The position numbers and the translations under genes are program-made. The notes beneath the pieces were generated by a model. The model was not told the origin of the DNA. It worked only from the letters and a program-made list of their open reading frames with translations, and searched no databases. Positions 19,520 through 29,562 of a stretch of 64,000 nucleotides of DNA are shown piece after piece (position 1 is the first letter of the stretch; each line of letters starts with the position of its first letter). This DNA comes from Fervidobacterium gondwanense DSM 13020. GTDB lineage: Bacteria > Thermotogota > Thermotogae > Thermotogales > Fervidobacteriaceae. The stretch lies in contig NZ_FRDJ01000002.1 of NCBI RefSeq assembly GCF_900143265.1, forward strand, positions 62,001 through 126,000, written 5' to 3'.

Positions 19520-20914
19520 TTATTTTGGTATAATTACAGTAAAGATACTGCCCTTACCTTCTTCAGATTCTACCTGGATTGTGCCTTTATGCAATTGAAC
19601 AATCTCTCTAACAATCGCAAGTCCAAGACCTGTTCCCGGTATTGAATATGTAAGATCATTATCGACCCTGTAAAACTTGTCGAAGATCTTGTCCAGCTTA
19701 TCACCAGGAATTCCTATTCCGTTGTCTGAGACCATTAATCTGATCTGATCATCTTCATCTATTGCCTCGATTTTCGCATATCTTTCTTCCTTGCTTTTGT
19801 CTGAGAATTTGATAGCATTCGTCACTAAATTTAGAAGAACTTGTTCCATACGCCCCGGGTCACAATTTACAGTCACGTTCTTGCAATCGACCATGATGTC
19901 AACGTTATAATCACTTGCCATTTGTTTTGCAGACTTCACAACATTTTCAACAATCTTGCATATGTCCGTGTTCTCCTTTACTATCTTCATAGTGTTAGAT
20001 TCAATTTGTGAAAAATCAAGTAAATCGTTCAACAAATTTTCAAGCCTTTCAGACTGAGTTTGAATAATGGTAAGGAATTCTTGGATTTCTTCCAATGTCA
20101 TTGGCATGTTAAGCATCGTTTCTGTGTAAGCCTTTATGGCAGCTAAAGGCGTCCTCAATTCGTGTGAAATGTTCGCTATAAAATTGGTCTTTATTTTGTC
20201 GACTTCTTTTAACTTTTGAATTTCCTTTTCAGTCGTTATGTTTCTCAAACTTACCAAGAAACGTTCTTCACCGAAAAATTCGACCTTCTTAATAGCTATA
20301 CTGAAAAATGTGCTCTCCTTTTCGAATTCGAAAAAACCTGACTCGTGCTCAACTTCTTCTCGAATTTTTTCGAGCAAAGACCCACTTTCCTCAAGAATTT
20401 GTTTGGCTTTAAGATTCATAAACTCGATTTCTGTGTCTTTAAATACCAGAATGCCATCGTTTGAAACGTTAAGCACTGTCTCAAAATACTTTCTCGAATC
20501 ATCCACCATCTTGAACAATCTAAGGTTCTCCAACGTAATTCCCGACAGATATGCAATTAACTGGAGGTAATCAATTATCTCTGGAGTTGGTTCACTTGTT
20601 GTTAAAAGTACAGCTATAGCAAGGCTCTTCTTTCCTTTAAATATTGGAACAAGACCTACATACAGGTCTTCAAATGGTAAAAACGTTGGATGTAACCTTT
20701 CCTCAACCCAACTGATATAATCGCTGTAATAGTTCTCACTTATCGATACGCCATTAGGTTCTAAATAAATTACATTTCCAGAGCTCAGAATGTTTAATAC
20801 CTGAAAGTCTAAAACGCGTTTTATAATCTCACTCAGTGCAGTATAGAGAGTCTTTTCGTCTTCCACCTTTGAGATTTCCAACATATACTTCGAAAGTAAC
20901 TGCTGAACGTCCAT
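19520..20914 (-). CDS. Sensor histidine kinase (GAF/PAS-like sensor, soluble)
   Basis: The protein has 464 residues and no membrane segment, so it is likely cytoplasmic. Residues about 1-130 resemble a GAF domain and about 135-225 a PAS domain. The HisKA domain holds the phospho-accepting His251 in FIANISHELRTPL, followed by an HATPase domain with N-box (NLVTNAIKF), DNGIGI and GTGLGLAI motifs. The ATG at 20914 follows AGAAGGTG; an upstream TTG at 20932 is less likely. No response regulator gene is adjacent. The signal sensed is unknown. Confidence 0.9.
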   Translation of the reverse strand: MDVQQLLSKYMLEISKVEDEKTLYTALSEIIKRVLDFQVLNILSSGNVIYLEPNGVSISENYYSDYISWVEERLHPTFLPFEDLYVGLVPIFKGKKSLAIAVLLTTSEPTPEIIDYLQLIAYLSGITLENLRLFKMVDDSRKYFETVLNVSNDGILVFKDTEIEFMNLKAKQILEESGSLLEKIREEVEHESGFFEFEKESTFFSIAIKKVEFFGEERFLVSLRNITTEKEIQKLKEVDKIKTNFIANISHELRTPLAAIKAYTETMLNMPMTLEEIQEFLTIIQTQSERLENLLNDLLDFSQIESNTMKIVKENTDICKIVENVVKSAKQMASDYNVDIMVDCKNVTVNCDPGRMEQVLLNLVTNAIKFSDKSKEERYAKIEAIDEDDQIRLMVSDNGIGIPGDKLDKIFDKFYRVDNDLTYSIPGTGLGLAIVREIVQLHKGTIQVESEEGKGSIFTVIIPK

Positions 20915-20960
20915 AATAAAGCACCTTCTCAATTAGCTTTAATATTTTACTATTCTTATC

Positions 20961-22589
20961 TTACATTTTTTCGGGCGCACTCACTCCGAGTAGTTTTAAG
21001 CCTTCTGAAAGTATGATCTTTACACCAAGAGCCAAATTTAACCTTGCATTTGTGAGTTCTGGATTGTCAGTGTCAACTATCTTGTACTCAGCATAATACT
21101 TGTGAAACGCGGAAGCAAGCGTCTCGAGGTAGTCAGTGAGATAGTGTGGTGAAAGTTTTTCTTTACATCTTTCTAATATATCATCGAAAGACGATATGTG
21201 TTTTATAATTTTCATTTCACTCTCGTTTTCGAGTAATTCAATGTTTTCTAACAGATTAAATTGAACACCTTTTTGTCTTGCATTTTCAAAGATACTTGAA
21301 ATTCTGGCATGAGCATATTGTACATAATAAACGGGGTTTTCATTCGTTTTCGATTTTGCCAGTTCCAAGTCAAAATTTAAATGAGTATTTACATCTACCA
21401 TAGCAAAGAAATATCTTGTAGCATCTTTGCCAACTTCCTCTATCAGCTCATCAAGTGTTACAAATTCTCCGGCTCTTGTACTCATTTTTACAATCTCTTC
21501 ACCACGTTTCAAAGTCACAAACTGGTGAAGTAAGAAAACGAGAAAATCTTCCGGTACATCCAAAGCTTTCATCGCTGCGTACATTCTTGGAAGATGACCA
21601 TGGTGATCACTTCCAAAGATATCGATTGCGATGTCATAGCCCCTCTTAAACTTCTTGTAGTGGTATGCAATATCGGTTAGGAAATATGTATAGCTGCCAT
21701 CATTCTTTATCAAAACTTTATCGTTATCATTCACAAAGCGTGACACTCTAAGCCAAAGTGCACCCTCATGTTCGTAGGTTAAATCTTTTTCTTTCAGTAT
21801 ATTTAGCACTTCATCTGCAGTTCCATCATCTATCAGGCTCTTCTCACTATAAACGTTATCAAACTTGGTGTCTAACATTTCCAAGGTCTTATCAAACATT
21901 TTCGTGATTTCGCGCAGTGCGTAATCCCTGAAAATATCTTCAATTTCGTTGTCCCATGTTCTGAAAAATCTATTACCGCAATCCTTTAATACGAGCCTTG
22001 CAATATCGATAACATAATCGCCTTTGTAACCGTCCTCGGGTATTGGTTCTTCGTATCCAAGGAGTTGATTGTACCTTGCCCAAACTGACTTTGAAAGGAG
22101 TTTTATCTGCCTTCCGGCATCATTTAAGTACATCTCTTTAGTTACATCGAAACCGATATACCTTAGGATATTACCCAGAACATCACCTATAACTACCTGC
22201 CTACCATGTCCAACTGTAAGAGGACCTGTTGGATTCGCACTACCATATTCCAACAATATTTTTCCTTTGTTCTTGAATCTCCAGATTCCTTCAGGACTTC
22301 TTAGGAAGTTGTCCAAGAAATCCCTGTAAAAAGTTTTTGATACTTTGAAGTTTATAAACCCAGGACCTGCGATTGAAATTTCGTCAAACATAGGATGTCC
22401 AGTTAATTTCTCCACAAAGTACTTGGCGACTTCACGTGGTGGTTTTTTAAAGAATTTCGCTCCAATTAATGCTATGTTAGTCGAAAAATCTCCAAATTTT
22501 TCTTCCGGAATCTCTACAACGAAATCATACTCCATTCCTGTTTCCATGAGATAACTCTTAAGTAGTGATTCTATCTCTCTTTTTATCAT
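20961..22589 (-). CDS. argS: Arginyl-tRNA synthetase
   Basis: ArgRS charges tRNA-Arg with arginine and is a class I synthetase. The HIGH-type motif appears in SANPTGPLTVGHGRQ, and the KMSKS-type motif as KMSTR. The C-terminal anticodon-binding DALR domain ends in GLKLLGVSAPEKM. Length is 542 residues, normal for the family. It lies between engB upstream and the histidine kinase downstream on the same strand. Confidence 0.96.
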   Translation of the reverse strand: MIKREIESLLKSYLMETGMEYDFVVEIPEEKFGDFSTNIALIGAKFFKKPPREVAKYFVEKLTGHPMFDEISIAGPGFINFKVSKTFYRDFLDNFLRSPEGIWRFKNKGKILLEYGSANPTGPLTVGHGRQVVIGDVLGNILRYIGFDVTKEMYLNDAGRQIKLLSKSVWARYNQLLGYEEPIPEDGYKGDYVIDIARLVLKDCGNRFFRTWDNEIEDIFRDYALREITKMFDKTLEMLDTKFDNVYSEKSLIDDGTADEVLNILKEKDLTYEHEGALWLRVSRFVNDNDKVLIKNDGSYTYFLTDIAYHYKKFKRGYDIAIDIFGSDHHGHLPRMYAAMKALDVPEDFLVFLLHQFVTLKRGEEIVKMSTRAGEFVTLDELIEEVGKDATRYFFAMVDVNTHLNFDLELAKSKTNENPVYYVQYAHARISSIFENARQKGVQFNLLENIELLENESEMKIIKHISSFDDILERCKEKLSPHYLTDYLETLASAFHKYYAEYKIVDTDNPELTNARLNLALGVKIILSEGLKLLGVSAPEKM

Positions 22590-22636
22590 CTACTAAAAAC
22601 CTCCTGTTTGTTGTGAATAATTTTAAATATTCAGAA

Positions 22637-23278
22637 TTACTCTTCCGAGTTTTGCAGGGCTTCAACTATAACTTTCCATACATCTTCTATGCCTTCCTTG
22701 CTCAAAGATGAACAAGGAATGATTTTTTCTACACCATATTCAGAAAGGACTCTTTTGAAATAAGAGATTTGCTTGTTTAGCTCATTAGAAGAGAGTTTAT
22801 CTGTTTTCGTCAGCAACACAACTGGACTAATTCCTAAGATCTGTAACCATTCGAGAAGCTGTTCATCGGATTCCATCAATTCGTGCCTCGAATCAATAAG
22901 TGAAAAGAGGAGCTTCATATTCCAACTTCTTTCTGAAAAGTATCTTTCTATAATCTTCCTCCACTCTTCTCTATCTTTTTTTGAAGTCCTTGCGTAACCA
23001 TATCCGGGAAGGTCTACAAAATAAAACTTTCCGTTAACCTTAAAATAATTTATTGTTTTCGTCTTTCCTGGATTTTTACTAACAAAAGCAACTTTTTTTC
23101 CTAAGAGCGCATTTAATAAGCTTGATTTTCCAACATTTGATCTTCCAACAAACGTGAATTCCCCAAGGAGGGGGTCAGGAAATCTATCGTTTGGAGTTGC
23201 TATCACCTTTGCGAGTTCTACGTTTTCCGCTATTCTTTTTTGTAATTGCATCGGATTTTTCTTGTTTAGATTTGTCAC
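22637..23278 (-). CDS. engB: Ribosome biogenesis GTPase EngB (YihA/YsxC)
   Basis: EngB is a small GTPase needed for 50S subunit assembly. G1 is visible as [10 protein letters not shown]3 as DLPGYG, G4 as TKTD and G5 as CSSLS. I place the start at GTG 23278, 6 bases after GGAGGTGG; the longer frame to 23302 lacks a site. This gives 213 residues. The first 95 bases overlap the 3' end of lon in another frame, an unusually long overlap that probably couples translation. Confidence 0.92.
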   Translation of the reverse strand: MTNLNKKNPMQLQKRIAENVELAKVIATPNDRFPDPLLGEFTFVGRSNVGKSSLLNALLGKKVAFVSKNPGKTKTINYFKVNGKFYFVDLPGYGYARTSKKDREEWRKIIERYFSERSWNMKLLFSLIDSRHELMESDEQLLEWLQILGISPVVLLTKTDKLSSNELNKQISYFKRVLSEYGVEKIIPCSSLSKEGIEDVWKVIVEALQNSEE

Positions 23279-25652
23279 AGAGTGCCACCTCCAGTACCTC
23301 ATCTATAGTTTGGACGAACACAAACTTCATCTTTTCGCACACATCTTTTGGTATTTTTTCCAAATCAACTTCATTCTTCTTAGGCATAATGACTGTATTG
23401 ATTCCTTTTCTGTAAGCCGCCAATACCTTTTCCTTAATTCCGCCGACCGGTAATATACGACCTCTGAGCGTTATTTCGCCAGTCATTGCTATGTCGTTTC
23501 GAACGGGTATATCCTTGATTATAGAGACCAGAGCTGTTGTTATAGTAATTCCCGCGCTTGGACCATCTTTTGGTACTGCGCCTTCTGGCACGTGTATATG
23601 TATATCGTTTTTCGAAAACTTTTCAGCATATTCATCGCCGCACATCTTTTTGGCAAGACTTAAAGCAATTCTTACCGATTCTTTCATAACATCGCCCAAT
23701 TGTCCGGTTATTATCAGTCCGCCATTGCCTGGTAAAAGTGTGCTCTCTACATAGAGTGTAGTTCCACCGTTTGGTGTCCATGCAAGTCCTGTTGCAACAC
23801 CTACAAGTGGTTCATCTAATCTGTCTTCTTCTCTGACTTTGCTTGGTCCAAGATATTCTGATACTTTTTCGGGAGTAATTACAACTTTCTTTCCGACTTT
23901 TGTGTATTCCAATGTGGCTCTTCTAATGACGCTTCTAAGCTGTCTTTCAAGTTCCCTTACACCAGGTTCCATTGTATATTCATTTATAATTTTCCCTATC
24001 GATTCATCTTTGAATTCAAAAACCTTCTTATCTGTTTCTGTGAATTCTTCGTATATCTTTGGAATTATGTGCTTCTTCGCAATATGAAATTTTTCAACAT
24101 CCGTGTAACTTGAAATTTCAATAACTTCCATACGATCTCTCAGTGCTGGTGGTATTGAGTATATTACGTTAGCGGTTGTTACAAATAGTACTTCGGATAG
24201 GTCGTATGGTAACTCGATGTATAGGTCAACAAAGTCCTTATTCTGTTCGGGATCAAGCACTTCAAGGAGTGCAGATGCTGGATCTCCTTGGAAACTTATT
24301 CCCATTTTGTCTATTTCATCTAAAAGTATTATGGGATTCCTCACTCCAAGTTTCCTGATTAGCTGTATGATTCTTCCTGGTAATGCACCAACGTATGTTC
24401 TTCGATGTCCCCTGATTTCGGCTTCGTCTCGCAATCCGCCAAGGGACATTCTGCCGAACTTTCTGTTCATCGCCCGAGCTATCGATTTTGCGAGCGATGT
24501 CTTTCCAACTCCCGGAGGTCCAACGAAACATATTATAGGTGCCTTCGCCTTGTCAGACAGCTTTCTTGTCGCAAGGTATTCAAGGATTCTTCTTTTCGGT
24601 TCTTCGAGTCCGTAGTGGTCCTCTTCCAAAACCTTTTCAGCAAGGTTTATATCCAATGTGTCCTCAGTCTTCTCGTACCAAGGTAGATTGAGAATCCAGT
24701 CAAGATAAGTCCGTATGACGTTAGCTTCAGGAGCGTATGGTGACATCTTTTCAAGTCTTTGCAGTTCAGCTTGTGCTTTCTCTTTTACGTAATCTGGGTA
24801 TTTACCTTCCTCTATTTTTGCTTTTAATTCCTTTATTTCGACATCTTCTTCTCCGCCGAGCTCATCGCGAATAACTCTAAGTTTCTCGCGCAAGTAGTAT
24901 TCTCTTTGGGTTTTCTCAATTCTTTCCTTGACTTTCTGGTCTAACTGTTGTTCTATCTCAAGCAACTCGGTTTCTCTAACTAAAATATCGAGAATCTTCT
25001 CAAGCCTATTTGCGGGATGTACTATCTCAAGCAATTCTTGTTTTTCTTCTATAGTACCTGGACAAAGTGAAGCGGCTATATCTGCGAAAACATCCGGATT
25101 ATCAACGTCTTCTAACAGCATTAACGTCTCCGGCGGTATTTTTCTTGAATACTGAACATATTTGTGGAGCTCTTCTTTCACCATCCGCATAAGAGCTATA
25201 AGCCTTTTAGACTTACCATATCGAGTTCTTAGCAAATCGAGTTCGAATACGAAAAACTTTTCGCCAACATTCTTCGTCCATCTTGCCCTTGTGATACCTT
25301 CTACTAAAACCTTGAACGTGTCATCTGGAAGCTTACCAACTTGAATTACCCTTACAACTGTTCCAATCTTGTAGAGATCATTTTCAGTTGGATTCTCGAC
25401 GGTAGGATCTTTTTGATTTACAACAAAAACCAGATTATTTGTTTTCTCCATAGCCTCTTCAAGAGCCATGAGGGACATTTCTCTTCCAACATAAAATGGA
25501 ACCACCGTGTTTGGGAATATAACCATGTTACTCCTCATAGCTATTGCTGGGAGTGTATTTGGAATAGATATTCGCTCTTCGCGGGCCTTTTTCGCTTCTT
25601 TCTCCAATCTGCTGAACTTCCTTTTATTCTTATTGTTCTTTATATTCTCCAA
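23184..25652 (-). CDS. lon: ATP-dependent protease Lon
   Basis: Lon degrades misfolded and regulatory proteins. In order it has an N-terminal substrate-binding domain, a helical linker, an AAA+ module (Walker [10 protein letters not shown], Walker [10 protein letters not shown]) and the protease domain with catalytic Ser699 (KDGPSAGI) and Lys742 (GGIKEKV). The 822-residue length is slightly long, with basic tails at both ends ([10 protein letters not shown] at the start, a Lys/Arg/Ser-rich tail at the end). Start is TTG 25652 after AGGAGGTG. It overlaps tsaE upstream and engB downstream. Confidence 0.96.
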   Translation of the reverse strand: MENIKNNKNKRKFSRLEKEAKKAREERISIPNTLPAIAMRSNMVIFPNTVVPFYVGREMSLMALEEAMEKTNNLVFVVNQKDPTVENPTENDLYKIGTVVRVIQVGKLPDDTFKVLVEGITRARWTKNVGEKFFVFELDLLRTRYGKSKRLIALMRMVKEELHKYVQYSRKIPPETLMLLEDVDNPDVFADIAASLCPGTIEEKQELLEIVHPANRLEKILDILVRETELLEIEQQLDQKVKERIEKTQREYYLREKLRVIRDELGGEEDVEIKELKAKIEEGKYPDYVKEKAQAELQRLEKMSPYAPEANVIRTYLDWILNLPWYEKTEDTLDINLAEKVLEEDHYGLEEPKRRILEYLATRKLSDKAKAPIICFVGPPGVGKTSLAKSIARAMNRKFGRMSLGGLRDEAEIRGHRRTYVGALPGRIIQLIRKLGVRNPIILLDEIDKMGISFQGDPASALLEVLDPEQNKDFVDLYIELPYDLSEVLFVTTANVIYSIPPALRDRMEVIEISSYTDVEKFHIAKKHIIPKIYEEFTETDKKVFEFKDESIGKIINEYTMEPGVRELERQLRSVIRRATLEYTKVGKKVVITPEKVSEYLGPSKVREEDRLDEPLVGVATGLAWTPNGGTTLYVESTLLPGNGGLIITGQLGDVMKESVRIALSLAKKMCGDEYAEKFSKNDIHIHVPEGAVPKDGPSAGITITTALVSIIKDIPVRNDIAMTGEITLRGRILPVGGIKEKVLAAYRKGINTVIMPKKNEVDLEKIPKDVCEKMKFVFVQTIDEVLEVALCDKSKQEKSDAITKKNSGKRRTRKGDSNSKR

Positions 25653-26127
25653 AGTTTAAGCACCTCCTGAACCTGCTAACCCTCTTTGATGGTACTCGCA
25701 GTCTTACCTTTCTGTGTTTTTCATCTTCATGTTCGAAGAATACAGTGATAACATCCTCTATGAAGTACGAATCTATCAGATTTCCCCATTCTATAACAAA
25801 CACACCATTTCTGTCTTCTATTTCACCTTCGAGTACATAGAAAACGTCTTCTATTCCGTTGAGTCTATAGGCGTCTAAGTGATATACCGTCTTCGAACAA
25901 GCATATACGTTCATCAAGGTAAAAGTTGGACTTGTAACGATCTCTTCACTGCATCCAAGACCTGTAACAAGTCCTCTTACAAATGTTGTCTTTCCTGAGC
26001 CTATTTCACCTGAAAGTATTATAACATCACCTTCGGCAAGACATTGGGAAAATGTTCGCGCAAATGATTTCAATTCTTTTTCTGTCAAGATTCCCAACTC
26101 AAAGCACGATTCACAGCCTGTTTCCAC
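25630..26127 (-). CDS. tsaE: tRNA threonylcarbamoyladenosine biosynthesis ATPase TsaE
   Basis: TsaE is the ATPase that works with TsaB-TsaD in making t6A37 on ANN-decoding tRNAs. The Walker A motif is GEIGSGKTT, followed by the family element [10 protein letters not shown] and the LDAYRL motif. The 165 residues match the usual size. Start is GTG 26127, preceded by GAGGAGGAG. It overlaps glpK upstream by 43 bases and lon downstream by 23 bases, so translation of the three is probably coupled. Confidence 0.93.
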   Translation of the reverse strand: METGCESCFELGILTEKELKSFARTFSQCLAEGDVIILSGEIGSGKTTFVRGLVTGLGCSEEIVTSPTFTLMNVYACSKTVYHLDAYRLNGIEDVFYVLEGEIEDRNGVFVIEWGNLIDSYFIEDVITVFFEHEDEKHRKVRLRVPSKRVSRFRRCLNFGEYKEQ

Positions 26128-27530
26128 TTACCGAACTCCTCCTCACGTGACTGTTTTGGTGTAAAGATTCTGTCTATTTTTCTTATCTCTTGAAGTTTCT
26201 TTTTGTCGACAATTCCAAGAGCCATAGCTGCCAATGTTGCCGCACCCAGGGCTGTTGTTTCCCTGTTCACTGGACGTTCAACAACTGAACCGACAACATC
26301 AGAGAGTATTTGCATTATAAGATTATTTTTCGACACACCGCCATCTACTTTGAGAGTATTAACCTTTATAGAACTCTCCTTCTCCATTAGCATGACGAGT
26401 TGTCCTACAGAGAATGCTATACCTTCAAATGCTGCGTATATTATATGCCTCTTATCGGTTCCTGGTGTTAAGCCAATTATCAAACCCCTTGCGTACGGGT
26501 CCCAGTACGGTGCGCCTATACCTGTAAGTGCTGGAACGAAATAGATACCTCCGTTATTTCCAACCTGTAAGGCTAATTCCGTTAATTCGGAACTATCTTT
26601 TGCAAATCCAAGATTTCTAATAAGATAGTTGACCAATGTGCCGGTTATGAAAACACTTCCTTCAAGTGCATATGTTAGCTCATCTTTTATTTTCCATCCA
26701 ATTGTAGTTAACAGGTTGTGTTCAGATGTTATTAGGTCACTACCAGTGTTCATCAATATGAAACTACCAGTGCCGAGCGTACATTTAATATCTCCCTTTT
26801 GAAAAGCAGTTTGCCCAAAAAGTGCTGCCTGCTGGTCACCAACTAACGAAGCTACTGGTATACCATCTTCTGTATAGCCTATTAACTGTGCAGTATCAAC
26901 TACCTGCGGCAAAAATTCTCTTCGTATATTAAATAGCGAAAGAAGTTCATCGTCCCAGTCTAAGGTTTTTATATTGAAAAGCATAGTTCTTGATGCATTT
27001 GAATAATCTGTTACATGTTTACCTGTAAGCTTCCAAGCAAGAAAAGTATCAATTGTTCCAAATCTTAAGGTTCCTTTATTGTACGCTTCTTTTACATCTG
27101 GCACATTTTCGATGAGCCACTCCATCTTCGTTGCTGAAAAATATGGATCAACAACTAAACCTGTTCTTCTTTTGATTTCGGTTCCGTATTCCTTTCTTAA
27201 ATAGCTTGAACGCTCTGCTGTTCTTCTGCACTGCCAAACTATCGCATTGTAAAGTGTTCTTTTACTTTCAGCATCCCATGCAACAACCGTTTCTCGCTGG
27301 TTTGTTATGCCAATGACTTCAATCTTTTCTCCTTTTGAATCTGCAACTCTTTTACACTCTTCAAGAACCTCCACAACTGTTTGCCAAATATCATCAGGGT
27401 TATGCTCAACCCATCCTTCTTTCGGATATATCTGTTTAAATTCTCTTCTCGCTTCGTGAATTATCCCAAAGTCTTTATCAAAAAGTATAGCTCTTGTGCT
27501 TGTAGTTCCCTGGTCGAGTCCAATGTACAT
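26085..27530 (-). CDS. glpK: Glycerol kinase
   Basis: GlpK phosphorylates glycerol to glycerol 3-phosphate. It belongs to the FGGY sugar kinase family; the N-terminal LDQGTTSTR phosphate-binding loop and the C-terminal ADP-binding region (VDGGVSKN, TALGAATLAA) are present. I prefer the ATG at 27530, giving 481 residues, because the alternative ATG at 27551 lacks a box while AGGGGG and AAAGGG lie between the two. No glycerol facilitator or dehydrogenase gene is nearby; the gene sits among housekeeping genes. Confidence 0.95.
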   Translation of the reverse strand: MYIGLDQGTTSTRAILFDKDFGIIHEARREFKQIYPKEGWVEHNPDDIWQTVVEVLEECKRVADSKGEKIEVIGITNQRETVVAWDAESKRTLYNAIVWQCRRTAERSSYLRKEYGTEIKRRTGLVVDPYFSATKMEWLIENVPDVKEAYNKGTLRFGTIDTFLAWKLTGKHVTDYSNASRTMLFNIKTLDWDDELLSLFNIRREFLPQVVDTAQLIGYTEDGIPVASLVGDQQAALFGQTAFQKGDIKCTLGTGSFILMNTGSDLITSEHNLLTTIGWKIKDELTYALEGSVFITGTLVNYLIRNLGFAKDSSELTELALQVGNNGGIYFVPALTGIGAPYWDPYARGLIIGLTPGTDKRHIIYAAFEGIAFSVGQLVMLMEKESSIKVNTLKVDGGVSKNNLIMQILSDVVGSVVERPVNRETTALGAATLAAMALGIVDKKKLQEIRKIDRIFTPKQSREEEFGKWKQAVNRALSWES

Positions 27531-27560
27531 TTCCCTTTCCCCCTCTACCATTCGGCATTC

Positions 27561-27782
27561 TTATTTAAAAAATTTGCTAATTATATTCAATATAATCGTT
27601 AAAGCTACGCTTAAAATGATCATCGTTGTGATTGGAAAGATAAACACAAAATTCTTTTTCCTAATAACAATATCTCCTGGCAACCATTTCAAATCACTCA
27701 TCTTCGATATCAGCAATATCATCAAGCCCATCGTAATAGTTACTACTCCTACCACTATCAATAACCTTCCAATTTCCCGCAT
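27561..27782 (-). CDS. DUF2905 family small membrane protein
   Basis: The 73-residue product has two hydrophobic segments (about residues 5-25 and 48-70) separated by the family signature LPGDIVIRKKNFVFIFPITT. The function of the family is unknown. ATG 27782 follows AAGGAGGG; the longer frame starting at 27830 reads through ricT and is rejected as start. The gene overlaps the 3' end of ricT by 89 bases in another frame. Confidence 0.85.
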   Translation of the reverse strand: MREIGRLLIVVGVVTITMGLMILLISKMSDLKWLPGDIVIRKKNFVFIFPITTMIILSVALTIILNIISKFFK

Positions 27783-28590
27783 TTTCTCCCTCCTTAAAGT
27801 ATGTAAATGGGAGTGCGACCATCTCGCCATCTTCTGTTTGTAATGTTACTTTTGAGAGGAAGACGTTTACAGTTATTACTTTAGCGATCTTACCGTCATA
27901 GTATATCGTTGAACCTTCATCTGGTATGTTTTTGAGCGCTTCTATGTAATATTCGTGTTCATAAGTAAGACAGCACAGCAATCTTCCGCACGGACCAGTT
28001 ATTTTTGAAGTATTAATCATCATCTGTTGTTGTTTTGCATGTTTTAGCGTAACACTGTCGAACTCTCTTAAGAAATAAGAGCAACAACTCTTTTTACCAC
28101 ATAATCCCAATCCTTTAATGAATTTCATCTCATCTCTTGCACCAACTTGCCTAAGTTCGATGCGTGTTTTGAATTCCTTTGCGATATCTTTTACTAATTC
28201 TCTAAAATCCACACGTGTTTTTGAACTAAAATATATTACCAACTTGCTCCTGTCGAATATATATTTTGATTGCAGAACTTTCATGGGCAATTCGTGCTTC
28301 TTCACAAGTTCAATAGTTACTTCACGTGCTCTTTTTGCAATTTCCTCATTTTCGCGAATTATATCTAAATCTTCTACCGTTGCTTTTCTTAAAACCGACT
28401 TCAGTTCGTAGTCTACATCATCTATGCTTATATCTTTCGGCCCCAAAAGAACTTTGCCGTAATCAGTTCCAAACTCACTGAGAACAATTGCGTAGTCTCC
28501 ATAGGTCATTTTCTCACCATTATCTAAGTAATAGATAATCTTACCCATTGGCATTAATTCAACACCATAGACTGTTGCTTGTAAACTCAC
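27694..28590 (-). CDS. ricT: PSP1 domain protein, RicT/YaaT type
   Basis: The PSP1 C-terminal domain and a Cys-rich centre (GLCGKKSCCSYF and GPCGRLLCC) match the RicT/YaaT family. In Bacillus, RicT with RicA and RicF binds [4Fe-4S] clusters and stimulates RNase Y-dependent RNA processing. Here the Cys residues are retained, so cluster binding is plausible. Start is GTG 28590, overlapping the stop of the delta-prime-like gene by 4 bases. The holB-ricT adjacency is also known from Firmicutes. Confidence 0.88.
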   Translation of the reverse strand: MSLQATVYGVELMPMGKIIYYLDNGEKMTYGDYAIVLSEFGTDYGKVLLGPKDISIDDVDYELKSVLRKATVEDLDIIRENEEIAKRAREVTIELVKKHELPMKVLQSKYIFDRSKLVIYFSSKTRVDFRELVKDIAKEFKTRIELRQVGARDEMKFIKGLGLCGKKSCCSYFLREFDSVTLKHAKQQQMMINTSKITGPCGRLLCCLTYEHEYYIEALKNIPDEGSTIYYDGKIAKVITVNVFLSKVTLQTEDGEMVALPFTYFKEGENAGNWKVIDSGRSSNYYDGLDDIADIEDE

Positions 28591-29429
28591 AGATTATCAC
28601 CTCTTAAGTTAAGTAATAAAGTATAGTACGTAAGCTGGTAATTAAAGTTAAAAACTTTTGCTTTAAGCACACTATCACAAACTTGTGCAAGTCTAATCTT
28701 TTCTTTCAGTGTTAATCTTTCATCTTTGAAGGCAGTCCACATAACCGCTTTTGCTGTTATTTTCAGAAATCGGACATCATTTTTCTTAGAAAGGCGTAAA
28801 AGAAATTTACTAAAGGTTCTTAAATCCGCTGAGATATTCTTTTTGAACATTTCTTTTAATGACATGAAGATCGTTAAATCTGACAGATCTTCTGTTTTAG
28901 ATTCAAATAGTTCATCTTCTGAAAGAACGTCGTAGTTTCCTCCCACCAATTCTCTGAGCATATCGTAGTTCCAGTAAGCTATAAATCTTTGAAAATCGTT
29001 TAATTCAGAGCTGATTTCTAATTTGACATACAATTTCTGCAATCTGCTCCTTATCGTTGGAAGTAGAGAGTTCCACCTTGTTGTTACAAGAATCAAGACA
29101 GCATAAGCTGGTGGTTCTTCCAATGTCTTTAAGAAAGCGTTTGCTGCTTCCTGCGTTAATTTGTCAGCATCATAAATAATGACAAATTTTGAATCACCCT
29201 GAGGAGTAAATTCTAAAAAATTTATGGCATTTCTTATTTCATCGATACCGATATTAGTTTCAGGCTCAATGATGAGTACGTCAGAAATCTTTGAAAAATC
29301 GATTATTGATCTCAACAAAGTCCTGGCGAATGATTTATTCACAACTACAAGACCATACGATTTACCATTCTCGATTCTTTTTCTCAGATTTTCAGCAGCA
29401 TTAGAAATTTCATTGAATGTGACATCCAA
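28587..29429 (-). CDS. holB: DNA polymerase III delta-prime-like subunit
   Basis: The sequence resembles clamp-loader delta-prime: IIYDADKLTQEAANAFLKTLEEPP is the conserved region around the degenerate Walker B, and the SRLQ motif replaces the usual SRC motif. No Walker A or zinc-binding Cys residues are visible, consistent with a non-ATPase, shortened subunit of about 280 residues. The TTG at 29429 is 9 bases from AGGAGGTG; the GTG at 29453 lies upstream of this box. It is the first gene of the long minus-strand cluster. Partner HolA is at 54421-55395. Confidence 0.8.
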   Translation of the reverse strand: MDVTFNEISNAAENLRKRIENGKSYGLVVVNKSFARTLLRSIIDFSKISDVLIIEPETNIGIDEIRNAINFLEFTPQGDSKFVIIYDADKLTQEAANAFLKTLEEPPAYAVLILVTTRWNSLLPTIRSRLQKLYVKLEISSELNDFQRFIAYWNYDMLRELVGGNYDVLSEDELFESKTEDLSDLTIFMSLKEMFKKNISADLRTFSKFLLRLSKKNDVRFLKITAKAVMWTAFKDERLTLKEKIRLAQVCDSVLKAKVFNFNYQLTYYTLLLNLRGDNL

Positions 29430-29472
29430 AAAATAATGCACCTCCTGATTCACTACTTTTCCAATATATTTT

Positions 29473-29523
29473 ATTATACCACATTTGCCAGTTTTAGACT
29501 ATTTCAAACAGGTGTGGTATAAT
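29473..29523. promoter_or_regulatory. Back-to-back promoters for holB-like and prenyl synthase genes
   Basis: The 11-mer TGTGGTATAAT occurs once on each strand: plus at 29513-29523 and minus at 29483-29473. Each is an extended -10 element facing away from the other, so together they form an 11-base inverted repeat. The -35 regions for both (about 29495-29501) would coincide in the centre, with TAGACT a partial match on the plus strand. Confidence 0.6.
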
Positions 29524-29562
29524 TTTATTTGCAAACTAACTGGTTAATGGAGGCAAAATAGA

